NCBI GenBank assembly: GCA_024542975.1
Contig: JAMXCZ010000005.1
Location: 1-49,801, forward strand
Direction of reading: 5' to 3'
DNA: 49,801 nucleotides
From: Candidatus Omnitrophota bacterium
GTDB taxonomy: Bacteria > Omnitrophota > Gorgyraeia > JABMRN01 > RBG-13-46-9
Numbering within the stretch: the stretch's first letter is position 1; every line of letters begins with the position of its first letter. This document shows, piece by piece, positions 10,409-19,844 of this stretch. Both the position numbers and the translations under genes were made by a program. Below the pieces are notes generated by a model. It ran no database searches and was not told the DNA's origin. It saw only the letters and a list, made by a program, of their open reading frames with translations.

Positions 10409-11531
10409 TTACTTTTTGCTCCATTTGGAGCCTTTCTCGGATACAGACATCCTGAGGTACGCTTCCATGAAACCGTCCAAATCTCCGTTGAGGACCCCTT
10501 GGGCATTTGATGTCTGAAAACCTGTCCTGTGGTCCTTTACCATAGAATACGGATGAAGAACGTAGGAGCGTATCTGGCTGCCCCATTCAATCGATTTTTT
10601 CTTCTCGTATTGCTTTGTAAGTTCGGCTTTTTTTTCTTCCAGTTGCCGTTCATAAAGACGCGACTTCAATATCTTCATCGCAGTTCTTTTGTTCTTATAT
10701 TGCGAGCGCTCGTTCTGACACTGCGAAACAATACCGGTCGGGAGGTGCGTTATCCTCACCGCCGAATCCGTAACATTTACGTGCTGCCCTCCCCTGCCGC
10801 CTGCCCGGAAGGTATCAATTCTTAAATCCGATTCTTTAACGTCCACTCTGATGTTTTCGTCCACTTCGGGGACAACACTTACGGAAGCAAATGAGGTGTG
10901 CCTCCTCTTATTGGAGTCGTATGGCGAGATCCTGACCAGCCTGTGCACCCCGGTTTCGGATTTTAGTTTGCCGTAAGCAAATTCGCCTCTCACGATAAAA
11001 GTCGTATTCTTTATGCCGGCTTCTTCGCCCGGTAGATAATCAATTTTCTCCGTGGAAAATTTGTTTGCATCGCCCCATTTTACGTACATTCGAAAGAGCA
11101 TCCCCGCCCAATCGCATGACTCCGTCCCGCCTGCTCCGGCATTAATGCTTACTATGGCGCCCAGGGCATCCTCTTCTCTGCCGAGGAGGCATTGAAACTC
11201 GAGACTGTCGATTTTCTTCCTTAATACACCCAGTTCTTCTTTCAGGTGAGTGACGGAAGCGACGTCATCCGGCTCGGTAATGGCGAGTAGCTCTTTTATT
11301 TCATCCAGGCCGGATGAGAGGGCAATGCAGGGCTCAACGGAAAGTTTCAGGCGTTTTAATTCCTTAAGGGTTTTATTCGTATTTTCTTTGTTCTCCCAGA
11401 AACCCTCTTTCGCTATCACGCCCTCAAGGTCTTTGACCCTTGCTCGGCTCTTCTCCAAGTCAAAGATAGCCCCCTAAGGTATCCAGCCTCTTTTTAAGAT
11501 TTTCCAGTTCTGACTTTATTTCTTTAAACAT
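10409..11531 (-). CDS. prfB: Peptide chain release factor 2, two-segment ORF requiring +1 programmed frameshift at an in-frame UGA (11460-11462)
   Basis: ATG at 11531 opens [26 protein letters not shown]; +1 frame continues [14 protein letters not shown]...; RF family GGxGGQHVN motif ([25 protein letters not shown]); AGGGGG upstream of CUU UGA C. Confidence 0.93.
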
Positions 11532-11555
11532 GATGCTACGATTATACTGTATACT

Positions 11556-13055
11556 TTATTTTACGTCAATACCTTCGGCGCGCAAGCGTTTTTTCTTATT
11601 TCTTACCCCTTTTGAAAAACCACCTAACGCGCCGTCACTCTTTATAACTCTATGGCATGGCACTTTCCCCACAAATGGGTTTACCTTAAGCGCCAGGCCC
11701 ACAGCGCGGTATGCGCGCGGCTCGCCGATCTTCCCGGCAACCCATTTGTAAGAGCGGACTTCGCCGGACGGTATGGTAGAAACTACTTTGTAAACGCGCC
11801 TCTGGAAGGGGGTAAGCCTTTTCGCGAGCGTTTTACTTCTCAGAAGTTTATGATAGGAGATGGCAAACCTGTGCGCCTCGTCCCGTATTTTCATAATAAG
11901 CCTCTGCGCAGGTTCTCTTTTAGATAATTTTAAAGGCGTTTTTCTGCCCTCAACATAAATACGCTCCTCGCCCTTGGCTATGCTTATAATGGGTATCTTA
12001 AGGGGGCCCACCTTGTCGAGTTCCTTTCTCGCCGTACTCAAGTGCCCTCCTCCCCCGTCTATAAGTATGAGGTCCGGAAAAACGGATTTTTCCTTTAAAA
12101 GGCGCTCATATCTTCGCCTTACGATCTCCCGTATCATGCCATAATCGTCTATCTTGTGAACATTTTTTATCCTGAATCTTCTGTATTCGTCCTTCTGCGG
12201 CCTTCCGCTGAAAAAGCTGACCATAGAGCCCACGGCCTCTTTGCCGTGTATGTTCGATATATCAAACGCCTCGATGCGAGCCGGTATAACGGGGAGGCCC
12301 AGGACCTCTTTGAGGCGCGTTATTTCTCTATCTAAAGGCGCCGGCGGCTTTCGCCCTTTCCACATCGCGCTCAAAGCCTCCATTTTCTCCCTTAACACGA
12401 GCGCATTCTCATAATCCAGCCGCGTGGATGCTTTGCGCATTTTTTCGGAAATATTTTTAAGAAGGTCTTCCTTCCGGCCTCCCAGGAACAGGCGCACCTC
12501 GGCAACTATTCTTCGGTATTTCTTTCGGCCTATTGTGCCGTCGCAGGGCCGAGCACAGGACTTTATGTGAGCTTTGAGGCAGGCCTTTTTCGGCATATTT
12601 CGACAAGACCTCAGGCAAAAAATATCCATTATTATGGAAAGGGCTTTCCTCAAAAGCTTAACATCCGTGTAGGGACCGTAATATACGGATCCGTCTTTTT
12701 TCCTGTCCCTCGTTATGAAGAGGCGCGGAAATTTCTCATTTAGCGTCAATTTGAGAAAGGGGTATGATTTATCGTCCTTAAACTCTACGTTATATTTCGG
12801 CTTTTTATCCTTTATGAGGCCGGCTTCATAGATAAGCGCCTCGGCGCTTGAAGAGGCCGGTATATAATCGAGGTCTTTTATCTGCGAAACCAAAGCGCGG
12901 ATTCTCGGCGGGTGGTATTTATTTTGAAAATAGCTTCTCACCCTACGTCTCAAGTTTGAAGCTTTTCCTATATATAGTACCTTTTTATCTTTTCCAAGAA
13001 AGAGGTAAACCCCGGGCGTAACCGGAACCTTTCTTAACCTCTTCTCAATATCCAT
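11556..13055 (-). CDS. uvrC: UvrC excinuclease subunit with C-terminal O6-alkylguanine-DNA alkyltransferase (Ogt/MGMT) domain
   Basis: GIY-YIG N-terminus (TPGVYLFLGKDKKVLYIGKA), RNase H-like UvrC domain (FDISNIHGKEAVGSMVSF...LILIDGGGGHL), then LTPFQRRVYKVVSTIPSGEVRSYKWVAGKIG...NPFVGKVPCHRVIKSDGALGGFSKG (alkyltransferase with PCHR). Confidence 0.92.
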   Translation of the reverse strand: MDIEKRLRKVPVTPGVYLFLGKDKKVLYIGKASNLRRRVRSYFQNKYHPPRIRALVSQIKDLDYIPASSSAEALIYEAGLIKDKKPKYNVEFKDDKSYPFLKLTLNEKFPRLFITRDRKKDGSVYYGPYTDVKLLRKALSIIMDIFCLRSCRNMPKKACLKAHIKSCARPCDGTIGRKKYRRIVAEVRLFLGGRKEDLLKNISEKMRKASTRLDYENALVLREKMEALSAMWKGRKPPAPLDREITRLKEVLGLPVIPARIEAFDISNIHGKEAVGSMVSFFSGRPQKDEYRRFRIKNVHKIDDYGMIREIVRRRYERLLKEKSVFPDLILIDGGGGHLSTARKELDKVGPLKIPIISIAKGEERIYVEGRKTPLKLSKREPAQRLIMKIRDEAHRFAISYHKLLRSKTLAKRLTPFQRRVYKVVSTIPSGEVRSYKWVAGKIGEPRAYRAVGLALKVNPFVGKVPCHRVIKSDGALGGFSKGVRNKKKRLRAEGIDVK

Positions 13056-14611
13056 TTCAGAAATCTTTTCATTTCACCTACGCCCAGCGCCAAGGATACC
13101 AAAACATAAATTGCGAGACTGGACAGGACTATGCCAATAACGCCTATTACATCTATTGCAAACCCCTTCCCAAGGCCGTCTAAGAACCTGCCCGCCGCAT
13201 AAGAAAAAATACCCATGACAACCCCGGCAACCAAAACACGCCACAGCGAATTGAGAATTCGCGAGGTGCCCATGTCTCCTATTTTTCGTGTAAGCAAAAT
13301 GTATAGCACCACAAAATTAAATGTTGCAGCTATCGAGGTAGCGAGCGCAAGGCCCCCTATCTTAAGGGGCCACATCAAAGCAAAATTAAGCCCCAGGTTT
13401 ATAAAAAACGAGACGCTCGCCACCTTAACCGGTGTCTTCGTATCACCCAGGGAAAAGAAAGAATTGACCAATATTTTTATGCCGCCGCAGGCAAAGAGGC
13501 CGAAAGAGTAAAAGAAAAGGGCACTATTCGTAATAGAAGTTGAATAAGCCGTAAATTCCCCCCTTTCGAAGAGTGTCCTTATTATGGGCCTGCCGAAAGT
13601 AGCCAGGCCTATGCCGGCCGGGATGAGCACCAAAAAAACGCTTCTTAAGGAAAAATTGATCGTATCCTTCAGGGACGCAATATCCTTCCGGGCTACCTCC
13701 CGGCTCATCTTCGGAAGCGCAACCGTAGCGAGCGCAATACCGAATATCGCAAGAGGCAGGTGGAAAAGCCTGTACGAATACCATAATGCAGCCGGCGCGC
13801 CGACGCCCACGATCCACTGAAAAGTAGAAAAGATGTTGTCAACGATAACGCTCATCTGATATACGGCAGATCCAAAAAATCGCGGCACAAGAAGTTTCCA
13901 AATGCGTTTTATAGCAGGATGGGCAAAGCGCGTTCTACCCGGCAGGTGGGACTGCGATTGGTTTGGGCGAAGGCCTTTTTTATAGAGGACCGAGCCTATT
14001 GCGATGACCTGTAATGCGCCTCCGGCTAAGATTCCGAAGGCCAGGCCGGTTACTCCGAATTTTGGGCATACATATATGAGCGCTAATATTATCCCTATGT
14101 TCAATAGGGCCGGGCCGAAAGCCGGGGCTGCAAAGTGGTTGAGCGAATTGAGAACTCCCATGCCGTACGCCACAAGGCCGACCAGAAAAATGAATGGGAA
14201 GATTATGCGTGTAAGACTTATTGTTATTTCCAGCTTATCCGGGTCGGCGATAAACCCCGGAGCTATCGCCTTTACCATAACAGGAGCAAGCAAAACACCT
14301 AAAAGCGCGACCAGAAAAAGAACGCCGCACATGATGCCGAGGAGGCTTTTTGACAGATTCCAGAATTCCCGCTCGGAACGCGTGGTACGGTATTCGGTGA
14401 GCACCGGCACAAAAGCGGCATTCGCCGCCCCTTCTCCCACAAGGTCCCTGAAAAGATTTGGTATCCTGAAAGACACGACAAATGCTTCAGCGAACATGCC
14501 GGTGCCAAAAAGACTCGCTATCAATATGTCCCTGACAAACCCGAGCGCCCTGCTTACAAGGGTCGCGAAACTTATTACACCGGTGGACTTAATCAATCTT
14601 TTATTTGACAA
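13034..14611 (-). CDS. murJ: Lipid II flippase MurJ (MviN); TTG start
   Basis: Polytopic protein; ALGFVRDILIASLFGTGMFAEAFVVSFRIPNLFRDLVGEGAANAAFVPV signature. Confidence 0.92.
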   Translation of the reverse strand: MSNKRLIKSTGVISFATLVSRALGFVRDILIASLFGTGMFAEAFVVSFRIPNLFRDLVGEGAANAAFVPVLTEYRTTRSEREFWNLSKSLLGIMCGVLFLVALLGVLLAPVMVKAIAPGFIADPDKLEITISLTRIIFPFIFLVGLVAYGMGVLNSLNHFAAPAFGPALLNIGIILALIYVCPKFGVTGLAFGILAGGALQVIAIGSVLYKKGLRPNQSQSHLPGRTRFAHPAIKRIWKLLVPRFFGSAVYQMSVIVDNIFSTFQWIVGVGAPAALWYSYRLFHLPLAIFGIALATVALPKMSREVARKDIASLKDTINFSLRSVFLVLIPAGIGLATFGRPIIRTLFERGEFTAYSTSITNSALFFYSFGLFACGGIKILVNSFFSLGDTKTPVKVASVSFFINLGLNFALMWPLKIGGLALATSIAATFNFVVLYILLTRKIGDMGTSRILNSLWRVLVAGVVMGIFSYAAGRFLDGLGKGFAIDVIGVIGIVLSSLAIYVLVSLALGVGEMKRFLKWILRRG

Positions 14612-14633
14612 AGGTTATCTCCTGTGATAGAGT
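14605..14633 (+). promoter_or_regulatory. Putative rpsT promoter
   Basis: TTGACA at 14605-14610, 17-nt spacer, TAGAGT, upstream of the divergent rpsT gene. Confidence 0.4.
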
Positions 14634-14672
14634 AGTCCTCTTGAAAGGGCCGGTTCTACCGGTAAAAACACT

Positions 14673-14948
14673 ATGCCACAAAAACGAGCTGCACGCAAAG
14701 AAATACGGAAATCGAAAAAAAAGCACCCAAGGAATACGAAGATCATTTCCGAACTTAAAACAGCCGTAAAAAAATTTAACGGCCTTTTGTCGCAGAAAAA
14801 ATACGACGAGGCAAAAGAATTCCTGAAAGCCGTCAATTCCAAATTCAGCAAAGCAACGGCAAAGGGCGTTATCCGCAAAAATACTTCTTCAAGAAAAATA
14901 TCGCGTCTTTCGAAAAATTTGCACCGAGCCGCTAACGCGCAAAAGTAA
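14673..14948 (+). CDS. rpsT: 30S ribosomal protein S20
   Basis: MPQKRAARKEIRKSKKKHPRNTKIISELKTAVKKF...ATAKGVIRKNTSSRKISRLSKNLH. Confidence 0.88.
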   Translation: MPQKRAARKEIRKSKKKHPRNTKIISELKTAVKKFNGLLSQKKYDEAKEFLKAVNSKFSKATAKGVIRKNTSSRKISRLSKNLHRAANAQK

Positions 14949-14956
14949 CCTGTTTT

Positions 14957-15889
14957 TTAGCGGCACAATCCTACCAGGACGCGGTCCAGGGCATGCTCAG
15001 GGAGCATGGTTCCCCGTTTTATATACAGATCCCCTTCCAGGATAACTTCCATTTTTCTCACGAGATCATCCCGGCTAAAACGCTTTGATCTATCCAACGC
15101 CTTTCGGGTAAAGAACCTGTTTAGTTTTAACCTGCGCGCGATCTCGTCTACCGGAAGGCCGCGCGGAAAGTTTTTTATTTTCATGAAATTTCTGAACTGC
15201 CAGGCAAGTAAGCTTAAAATACGGTGGGGCTTTTCCTTGATCAACAAGTCACCCGCGGCTAAAAATATTTTATCCCGTTTTTTCTCAATAACGAAGTCTA
15301 CCAGTTCGAATGCGCTCTCCACCCGGGCCGTGCCTTGGGTTGATTTTATGTCGCGCTCGCTGATCTCGGATGAGGAGCCTGTAAAAGAGGATATTTTTTC
15401 TATCTCATTCTTAATGGTATAAAGATCCTCATCCGTATTTTCAAGAATTAGTTCCGCAAGATCGGGGGAAATTTTTTTATTACGGGCAGCAAACTCTTTT
15501 CTCACCCAAGACTTAAGCTCCTGCTGCGTAAGCCGATAACACCTTATGGTTTCTGTAAATCCGGAAATTTCCGAAAGGAATTTGTTGAATCCGCTTGAGG
15601 AACTTACCATGACAAGTGTTGTCGAGCCTCGAGGGGATTTCAGGTATTTCAGGATGGAATCTTTTTCGGGGGTTCGGAACTTTTCCACGTCCCATATGAC
15701 AACGAGGCGCGCTTTTGAACTAAACGGCAGGGTATTCAGAGAATCCAGGATTAACGCCATTTCTTTTGTGCCGGCATAGAAGGCATCAAAATCCAACCCG
15801 GAGAAGGCAGCGCCAAAAATCGCTTTCTTCGTTTCTTCCAGAAATTGGCGCTTCAGATATTCTTCCGGCCCTATGACGAGATAATTCAT
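14957..15889 (-). CDS. holA: DNA polymerase III delta subunit
   Basis: MNYLVIGPEEYLKRQFLEE..., LVVIWDVEKF, ELILENTDEDLYTIKNEIEKI, LLAWQFRNFMKIK. Confidence 0.8.
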   Translation of the reverse strand: MNYLVIGPEEYLKRQFLEETKKAIFGAAFSGLDFDAFYAGTKEMALILDSLNTLPFSSKARLVVIWDVEKFRTPEKDSILKYLKSPRGSTTLVMVSSSSGFNKFLSEISGFTETIRCYRLTQQELKSWVRKEFAARNKKISPDLAELILENTDEDLYTIKNEIEKISSFTGSSSEISERDIKSTQGTARVESAFELVDFVIEKKRDKIFLAAGDLLIKEKPHRILSLLAWQFRNFMKIKNFPRGLPVDEIARRLKLNRFFTRKALDRSKRFSRDDLVRKMEVILEGDLYIKRGTMLPEHALDRVLVGLCR

Positions 15890-15897
15890 CGGGGGCG

Positions 15898-16443
15898 TTA
15901 CCAATCTTCAACGGTACGTTCTACGATACGCTGCGCCAGGTCCTCTATGGCCTCTTGTATTGCGGCGCTCTCCGTTTTTGAGAGCGCGCCGGATGTGCGA
16001 TAAGTGGTTTCACCCGCAAAATCGCTCTCTTTCCAGACGGTTTCCTTCTCATAAAGGTCGTGAAGCTTCATATTCACTACGACGCTTAACCGGTATTCCG
16101 TAACGTTATCATTTGCATCGTAACGCAAAGGCTGCCTTTCGAAACTCACGAGTTCTCCTTTTAATAAAAAATGAGCGCTTTTCGGGCCCTCGATCTGGTA
16201 GTTTCCGTCCAACAGGAATTTGTTGATAACCTCTCGCGTGATATCGGATTCTATCGCCGGCCTGTACGCGTAATAGGGCCTTGCGTCCGAAATCTCGCGG
16301 GCCGTGTCTATATTATTTAGAAAATTTTCGACATAGATGGAAGGCTCGTCAATGCGTACGACCGAACGGGTAGTGTAACCGCACCCGCATAACGCAATCA
16401 GCAATAAACCTACAAAAAATGAAGCCGGTCTCGCATGTCTCAT
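15898..16443 (-). CDS. lptE: LptE-like LPS assembly lipoprotein
   Basis: Lipobox ALCGCGY; LptE-like arrangement (YVENFLNN..., ...VNKFLLDGNYQI...). Confidence 0.65.
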   Translation of the reverse strand: MRHARPASFFVGLLLIALCGCGYTTRSVVRIDEPSIYVENFLNNIDTAREISDARPYYAYRPAIESDITREVINKFLLDGNYQIEGPKSAHFLLKGELVSFERQPLRYDANDNVTEYRLSVVVNMKLHDLYEKETVWKESDFAGETTYRTSGALSKTESAAIQEAIEDLAQRIVERTVEDW

Positions 16444-16445
16444 AT

Positions 16446-17402
16446 TTAATCTTTTAGAAAACCCTCGATACTGCTTAGGTGTTCGCGGGCCGATTCGCCA
16501 AAAGACCCCCGGGGGTAGCTCACCAATATTTCCCTGTAATATATGGCCGCGCTTTTATAATGTTTTTGGCTCTCGTAAAATTTTGCGGTTTTAAAAAGGC
16601 TCTCGGCTTTTCTGTCTTCCAGAAGGGCAATAGCAACGCTTGCTTCATTTGAAACGGGCAGCCCCTTATAATCTTTGGCCACTTCTTTAAATTCCTTGAT
16701 GGCTAGATCGGTACGCTCCTGGTCGTAATCGGATTTCAGGCTTGCAAGGTATACGGCCTGGGCCGCTTCATATTTTGCCTTAACCGCAAATACGCTTTTG
16801 GGGTATTCATCCAGCATTTTCTGATAAGCCTCTGCGGCCTGATCATACTGTTCGGATTTTTTGTAACATTCCCCTATCATGAATTGCGCCTTAGCGGCGT
16901 ATTCACCGAAAGGCGCGTTATTTTTCACCTTGTCGAATATTTCAACAGCCCTGTCGAGATCGGTCATTATTTCTTTCCCCATGAACGTGCCGCGATGCTT
17001 TCGGTATAGTACGATCCCTATGTCGTATTCTCTTCTTATGATCTCATCGATCCTTTCTGTGAAAGGATACGCACCTACCGTCTTCTGGTAAGCCTGGAAA
17101 GCCGGATAATACTTGCCGGCCGCCTCATACGCCCTGCCGACGTAATATTGCGCCTCAGGCGCGAGATGCGAATCCTTAAACTGCGCGGTAAGGCTTGCAA
17201 ATTCCTCGGCCGCCCGTTTGTAGTCTTTATCCTTGAAAAAGCGCATTGCCCATTTGAATTGTCCTTCAGGGGTGTCTTTGGCGGCTTTTTTTGGATTGAC
17301 AAACTTATTGGTCTTGGGGGTCCATACCCAGAAGGCATCCGCTTTGCTCGTGAAAATCACCGAGCAGGATATACACATAACTATTGCAAATATTGTTTTC
17401 AT
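16446..17402 (-). CDS. Outer-membrane assembly lipoprotein BamD-like TPR protein
   Basis: Signal peptide; multiple TPR units (FKDSHLAPEAQYYVGRAYEAAGKYYPAFQAYQKTV..., YDQAAEAYQKMLDEYPKSVFAVKAKYEAA). Confidence 0.75.
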   Translation of the reverse strand: MKTIFAIVMCISCSVIFTSKADAFWVWTPKTNKFVNPKKAAKDTPEGQFKWAMRFFKDKDYKRAAEEFASLTAQFKDSHLAPEAQYYVGRAYEAAGKYYPAFQAYQKTVGAYPFTERIDEIIRREYDIGIVLYRKHRGTFMGKEIMTDLDRAVEIFDKVKNNAPFGEYAAKAQFMIGECYKKSEQYDQAAEAYQKMLDEYPKSVFAVKAKYEAAQAVYLASLKSDYDQERTDLAIKEFKEVAKDYKGLPVSNEASVAIALLEDRKAESLFKTAKFYESQKHYKSAAIYYREILVSYPRGSFGESAREHLSSIEGFLKD

Positions 17403-17468
17403 AATCAGATTTCCAATATATCATACGTGTTTCGCATTGTCAATAAGAGGATTGTGCTTGGGGGAGGG

Positions 17469-17831
17469 TTAGATCGAGGAAACTTCCTGCGCCTGGTCTT
17501 TCACGAAATCGCGGATAATTTCTTTGTCTTCCCGGGCTATCTCCAGGAATTGATTCCCAACCTCGTAATCATCGCCTGTGGGCAACTTCCTTATCCACGT
17601 TATCTTGGAAACGGCTCTTATGGGTTTTGCTATCGCTGGTAAGTTGAGCTCAACAACCATCCTGCAAGCAAGAGAAATAAACCGGTCGCTTCTGAACCTT
17701 ATTCCGCCCTCGCTGAAATTCTTCGAAATAGTTCCCCTCGAGTCTATCTCAGTTTTATTAAGATCCCTGTATTTCAGAGGAAAACTGCTTTCTATGCGCC
17801 GGAACTTTCTTTTTTCTTCAAAAGCATCCAT
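17469..17831 (-). CDS. PilZ domain protein
   Basis: RKFRRIESSFPLKYR...SKNFSEGGIRFRSDRFI. Confidence 0.8.
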   Translation of the reverse strand: MDAFEEKRKFRRIESSFPLKYRDLNKTEIDSRGTISKNFSEGGIRFRSDRFISLACRMVVELNLPAIAKPIRAVSKITWIRKLPTGDDYEVGNQFLEIAREDKEIIRDFVKDQAQEVSSI

Positions 17832-17924
17832 AATTACCTTCCTTTAGGTTTTTTTATTTTAGCATAGGAACAATTTTATGTCAAGTTAAAAACTAAAAAA
17901 GCTGGATAGTGCCTCCCCAATACG

Positions 17925-19490
17925 CTAGATATCACGCTCCCCCATTGCATATATATAGGAAGCGGCTACTATAGCAAAAACTACTCCGTAATATGCCAGC
18001 AGCGCGGGAATAGTGGGTGGTTTGACTTTAAAATAGGCAAATGGGACTTTTTCCAGAAATTCTACGCTCTTCACTAATCCTACCAGAAATATCTCAGCGC
18101 TTTGCGAAAAAGCAAGGGCTAAGAATCTTGATAAGAACCCAAGGCTCACAAATAGAATTCCCGAAGCCATCACCAGAAACAGGAGCGGTATTACAGCCAG
18201 ATTGGCAAGAATGACTACGGGTGTGATAAGCCCGAAATAATACGCCGAAAGTGGTGTAAGACCGACAAATATCGCCAGAGAAACCGAAATTGGCCTTAAC
18301 AAATAGCGCCGTATCCTCTTCCCTACCGTATCATTCTTCCCGGACGCATTGTTTCCTAAGCGAAAAATCCTGTAAAATAAGGGGGAAATACCGAGAATAG
18401 ACAAAAGAGCCATGTATGAGAGTATAAAACCTGTGTTAAATACCTGATTTGGGTTTATCATAAGTATAATTAAGCCCGAAAGCCCCAGCAGGTTAAAACT
18501 ACCGGTCTTTCTTTTGAGGATTTCGCCGAATGCAAGTATTGAAAACATTGTTGCGGCTCTCAAAATGGAAGCCCTTGCGCCCGTAAGCACTGCGAAGCAC
18601 ATCAGGAACACTACGGTCAAAACCGCTGCTACCCCTCTCGGGAGCCCCAGGATCTTAAGAATAACCCTTAATGCAAAATATATGATGCCGACATGGAGGC
18701 CGCTTATGGCCAGGATATGTAGCGTCCCTGTTTTTGCGAATAGCTCTTTGAGGCCGCCCGGGATACCCTTTCTCTTGCCGATCAGTATTGCTGTAAGCAT
18801 AGCGTCATACGGCGCCTTAAGATACTCGTTTATATGACGCTCGAGCCTTTCACGAATACTATAAAGACCTCTTATACCTCGCGTGACAAAGCCCTCATCC
18901 TCGCCTACTTTCTCCGAAAAAGATCCTTGCTTCACATTGAACGTAGAATAAATCCTTTTATTTTCCAGGTATTTTCTATAATCGAAGTTTTGTTTGCTGC
19001 GATAGGAGAAGGGCTGTCTTAAAATACCCCGGAGCGTTACCATGTCGCCGTATTTGAACCCTCGCGAATTCTTATCGTATACGTTTACGAAAACGAAGCC
19101 ACTTGTCCTGTAATTGCGGCTTCCATCGCCCGCCGAAGCTGCTTCCAATACAAAGTTTTCCTTTTTGCCGGCGGGGCTTTCCTCCGGGTCACTCGCAACT
19201 TTGCCGTATAGCAAAACTTCATCCCGCAAAAACGGAAGGAAATTCTTGATATTAGGTTTGTCTATCCTGTTAAAAATATTGTAGCGGATGCTTCCCGCGA
19301 GAAAAACAAGAATGCAAAGAAATATAAGGAAGGGCACGTCTTTTTTCCTGTATAAGACAAGGAATGCAAAAAGCGCGATAGCTACGCAAAAAAGGAAGGT
19401 GGTAGATAAAAACGCAAAAACGCTGTAAGCGGCTGCCAGGATCCCGCATATAAAAACAATGGCGATAAATAAAAGGTGAAAATTCCTCAT
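17925..19490 (-). CDS. comEC: ComEC/Rec2 family competence membrane protein
   Basis: HLLAISGLHVGIIYF-type motif (LHILAISGLHVGIIYFALRVILKI), TGARASILRAATM, DUF4131-like N-terminus. Confidence 0.9.
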   Translation of the reverse strand: MRNFHLLFIAIVFICGILAAAYSVFAFLSTTFLFCVAIALFAFLVLYRKKDVPFLIFLCILVFLAGSIRYNIFNRIDKPNIKNFLPFLRDEVLLYGKVASDPEESPAGKKENFVLEAASAGDGSRNYRTSGFVFVNVYDKNSRGFKYGDMVTLRGILRQPFSYRSKQNFDYRKYLENKRIYSTFNVKQGSFSEKVGEDEGFVTRGIRGLYSIRERLERHINEYLKAPYDAMLTAILIGKRKGIPGGLKELFAKTGTLHILAISGLHVGIIYFALRVILKILGLPRGVAAVLTVVFLMCFAVLTGARASILRAATMFSILAFGEILKRKTGSFNLLGLSGLIILMINPNQVFNTGFILSYMALLSILGISPLFYRIFRLGNNASGKNDTVGKRIRRYLLRPISVSLAIFVGLTPLSAYYFGLITPVVILANLAVIPLLFLVMASGILFVSLGFLSRFLALAFSQSAEIFLVGLVKSVEFLEKVPFAYFKVKPPTIPALLAYYGVVFAIVAASYIYAMGERDI

Positions 19491-19828
19491 TCGAGTGTGA
19501 TCCGGCCTTTTATTTTCTCATAGGTCTTGTCTCCTATGCCCTTTACGTTCTTTAGGCTTTCTTTTTTTTCAAAGGGGCCATATTTTGCCCGATAATCAAT
19601 AATCCTCTCCGCCAGGACAGGGCCTATACGATCGAGCTCCACAAGATCACTCCATCCCGCTTCATTAATGTTTATTTTTTTGAGAGACTCCGCCTTTTTT
19701 TTATTAAATTCGATAGCCGGGCCAACCGGGGGATTTACTTTTTTGTAATAGAACCCTGCCAGGCCGATAAAAAGGCAGCCAAGCAAAAATATAAGGACTA
19801 TTTTTTCTTCCTTTGTGAATTTAAACAT
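19487..19828 (-). CDS. ComEA-like helix-hairpin-helix protein
   Basis: KININEAGWSDLVELDRIGPVLAERIIDYRAKYGPFEKKESLKNVKGIGDKTYEKIK. Confidence 0.88.
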   Translation of the reverse strand: MFKFTKEEKIVLIFLLGCLFIGLAGFYYKKVNPPVGPAIEFNKKKAESLKKININEAGWSDLVELDRIGPVLAERIIDYRAKYGPFEKKESLKNVKGIGDKTYEKIKGRITLE

Positions 19829-19844
19829 AGGCCCCTACGGGTAT

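Noticed and set aside
9980-10510. 176-aa plus-strand ORF opposite secA
   Set aside because: Ser/Leu/Arg-rich antisense shadow of a conserved gene; many similar shadow ORFs exist opposite secA, murJ, nrdJ and leuS.
15898-17402. lptE/bamD-like gene pair as an unusual cluster
   Set aside because: Plausible ordinary envelope biogenesis genes next to holA; nothing unusual in sequence.
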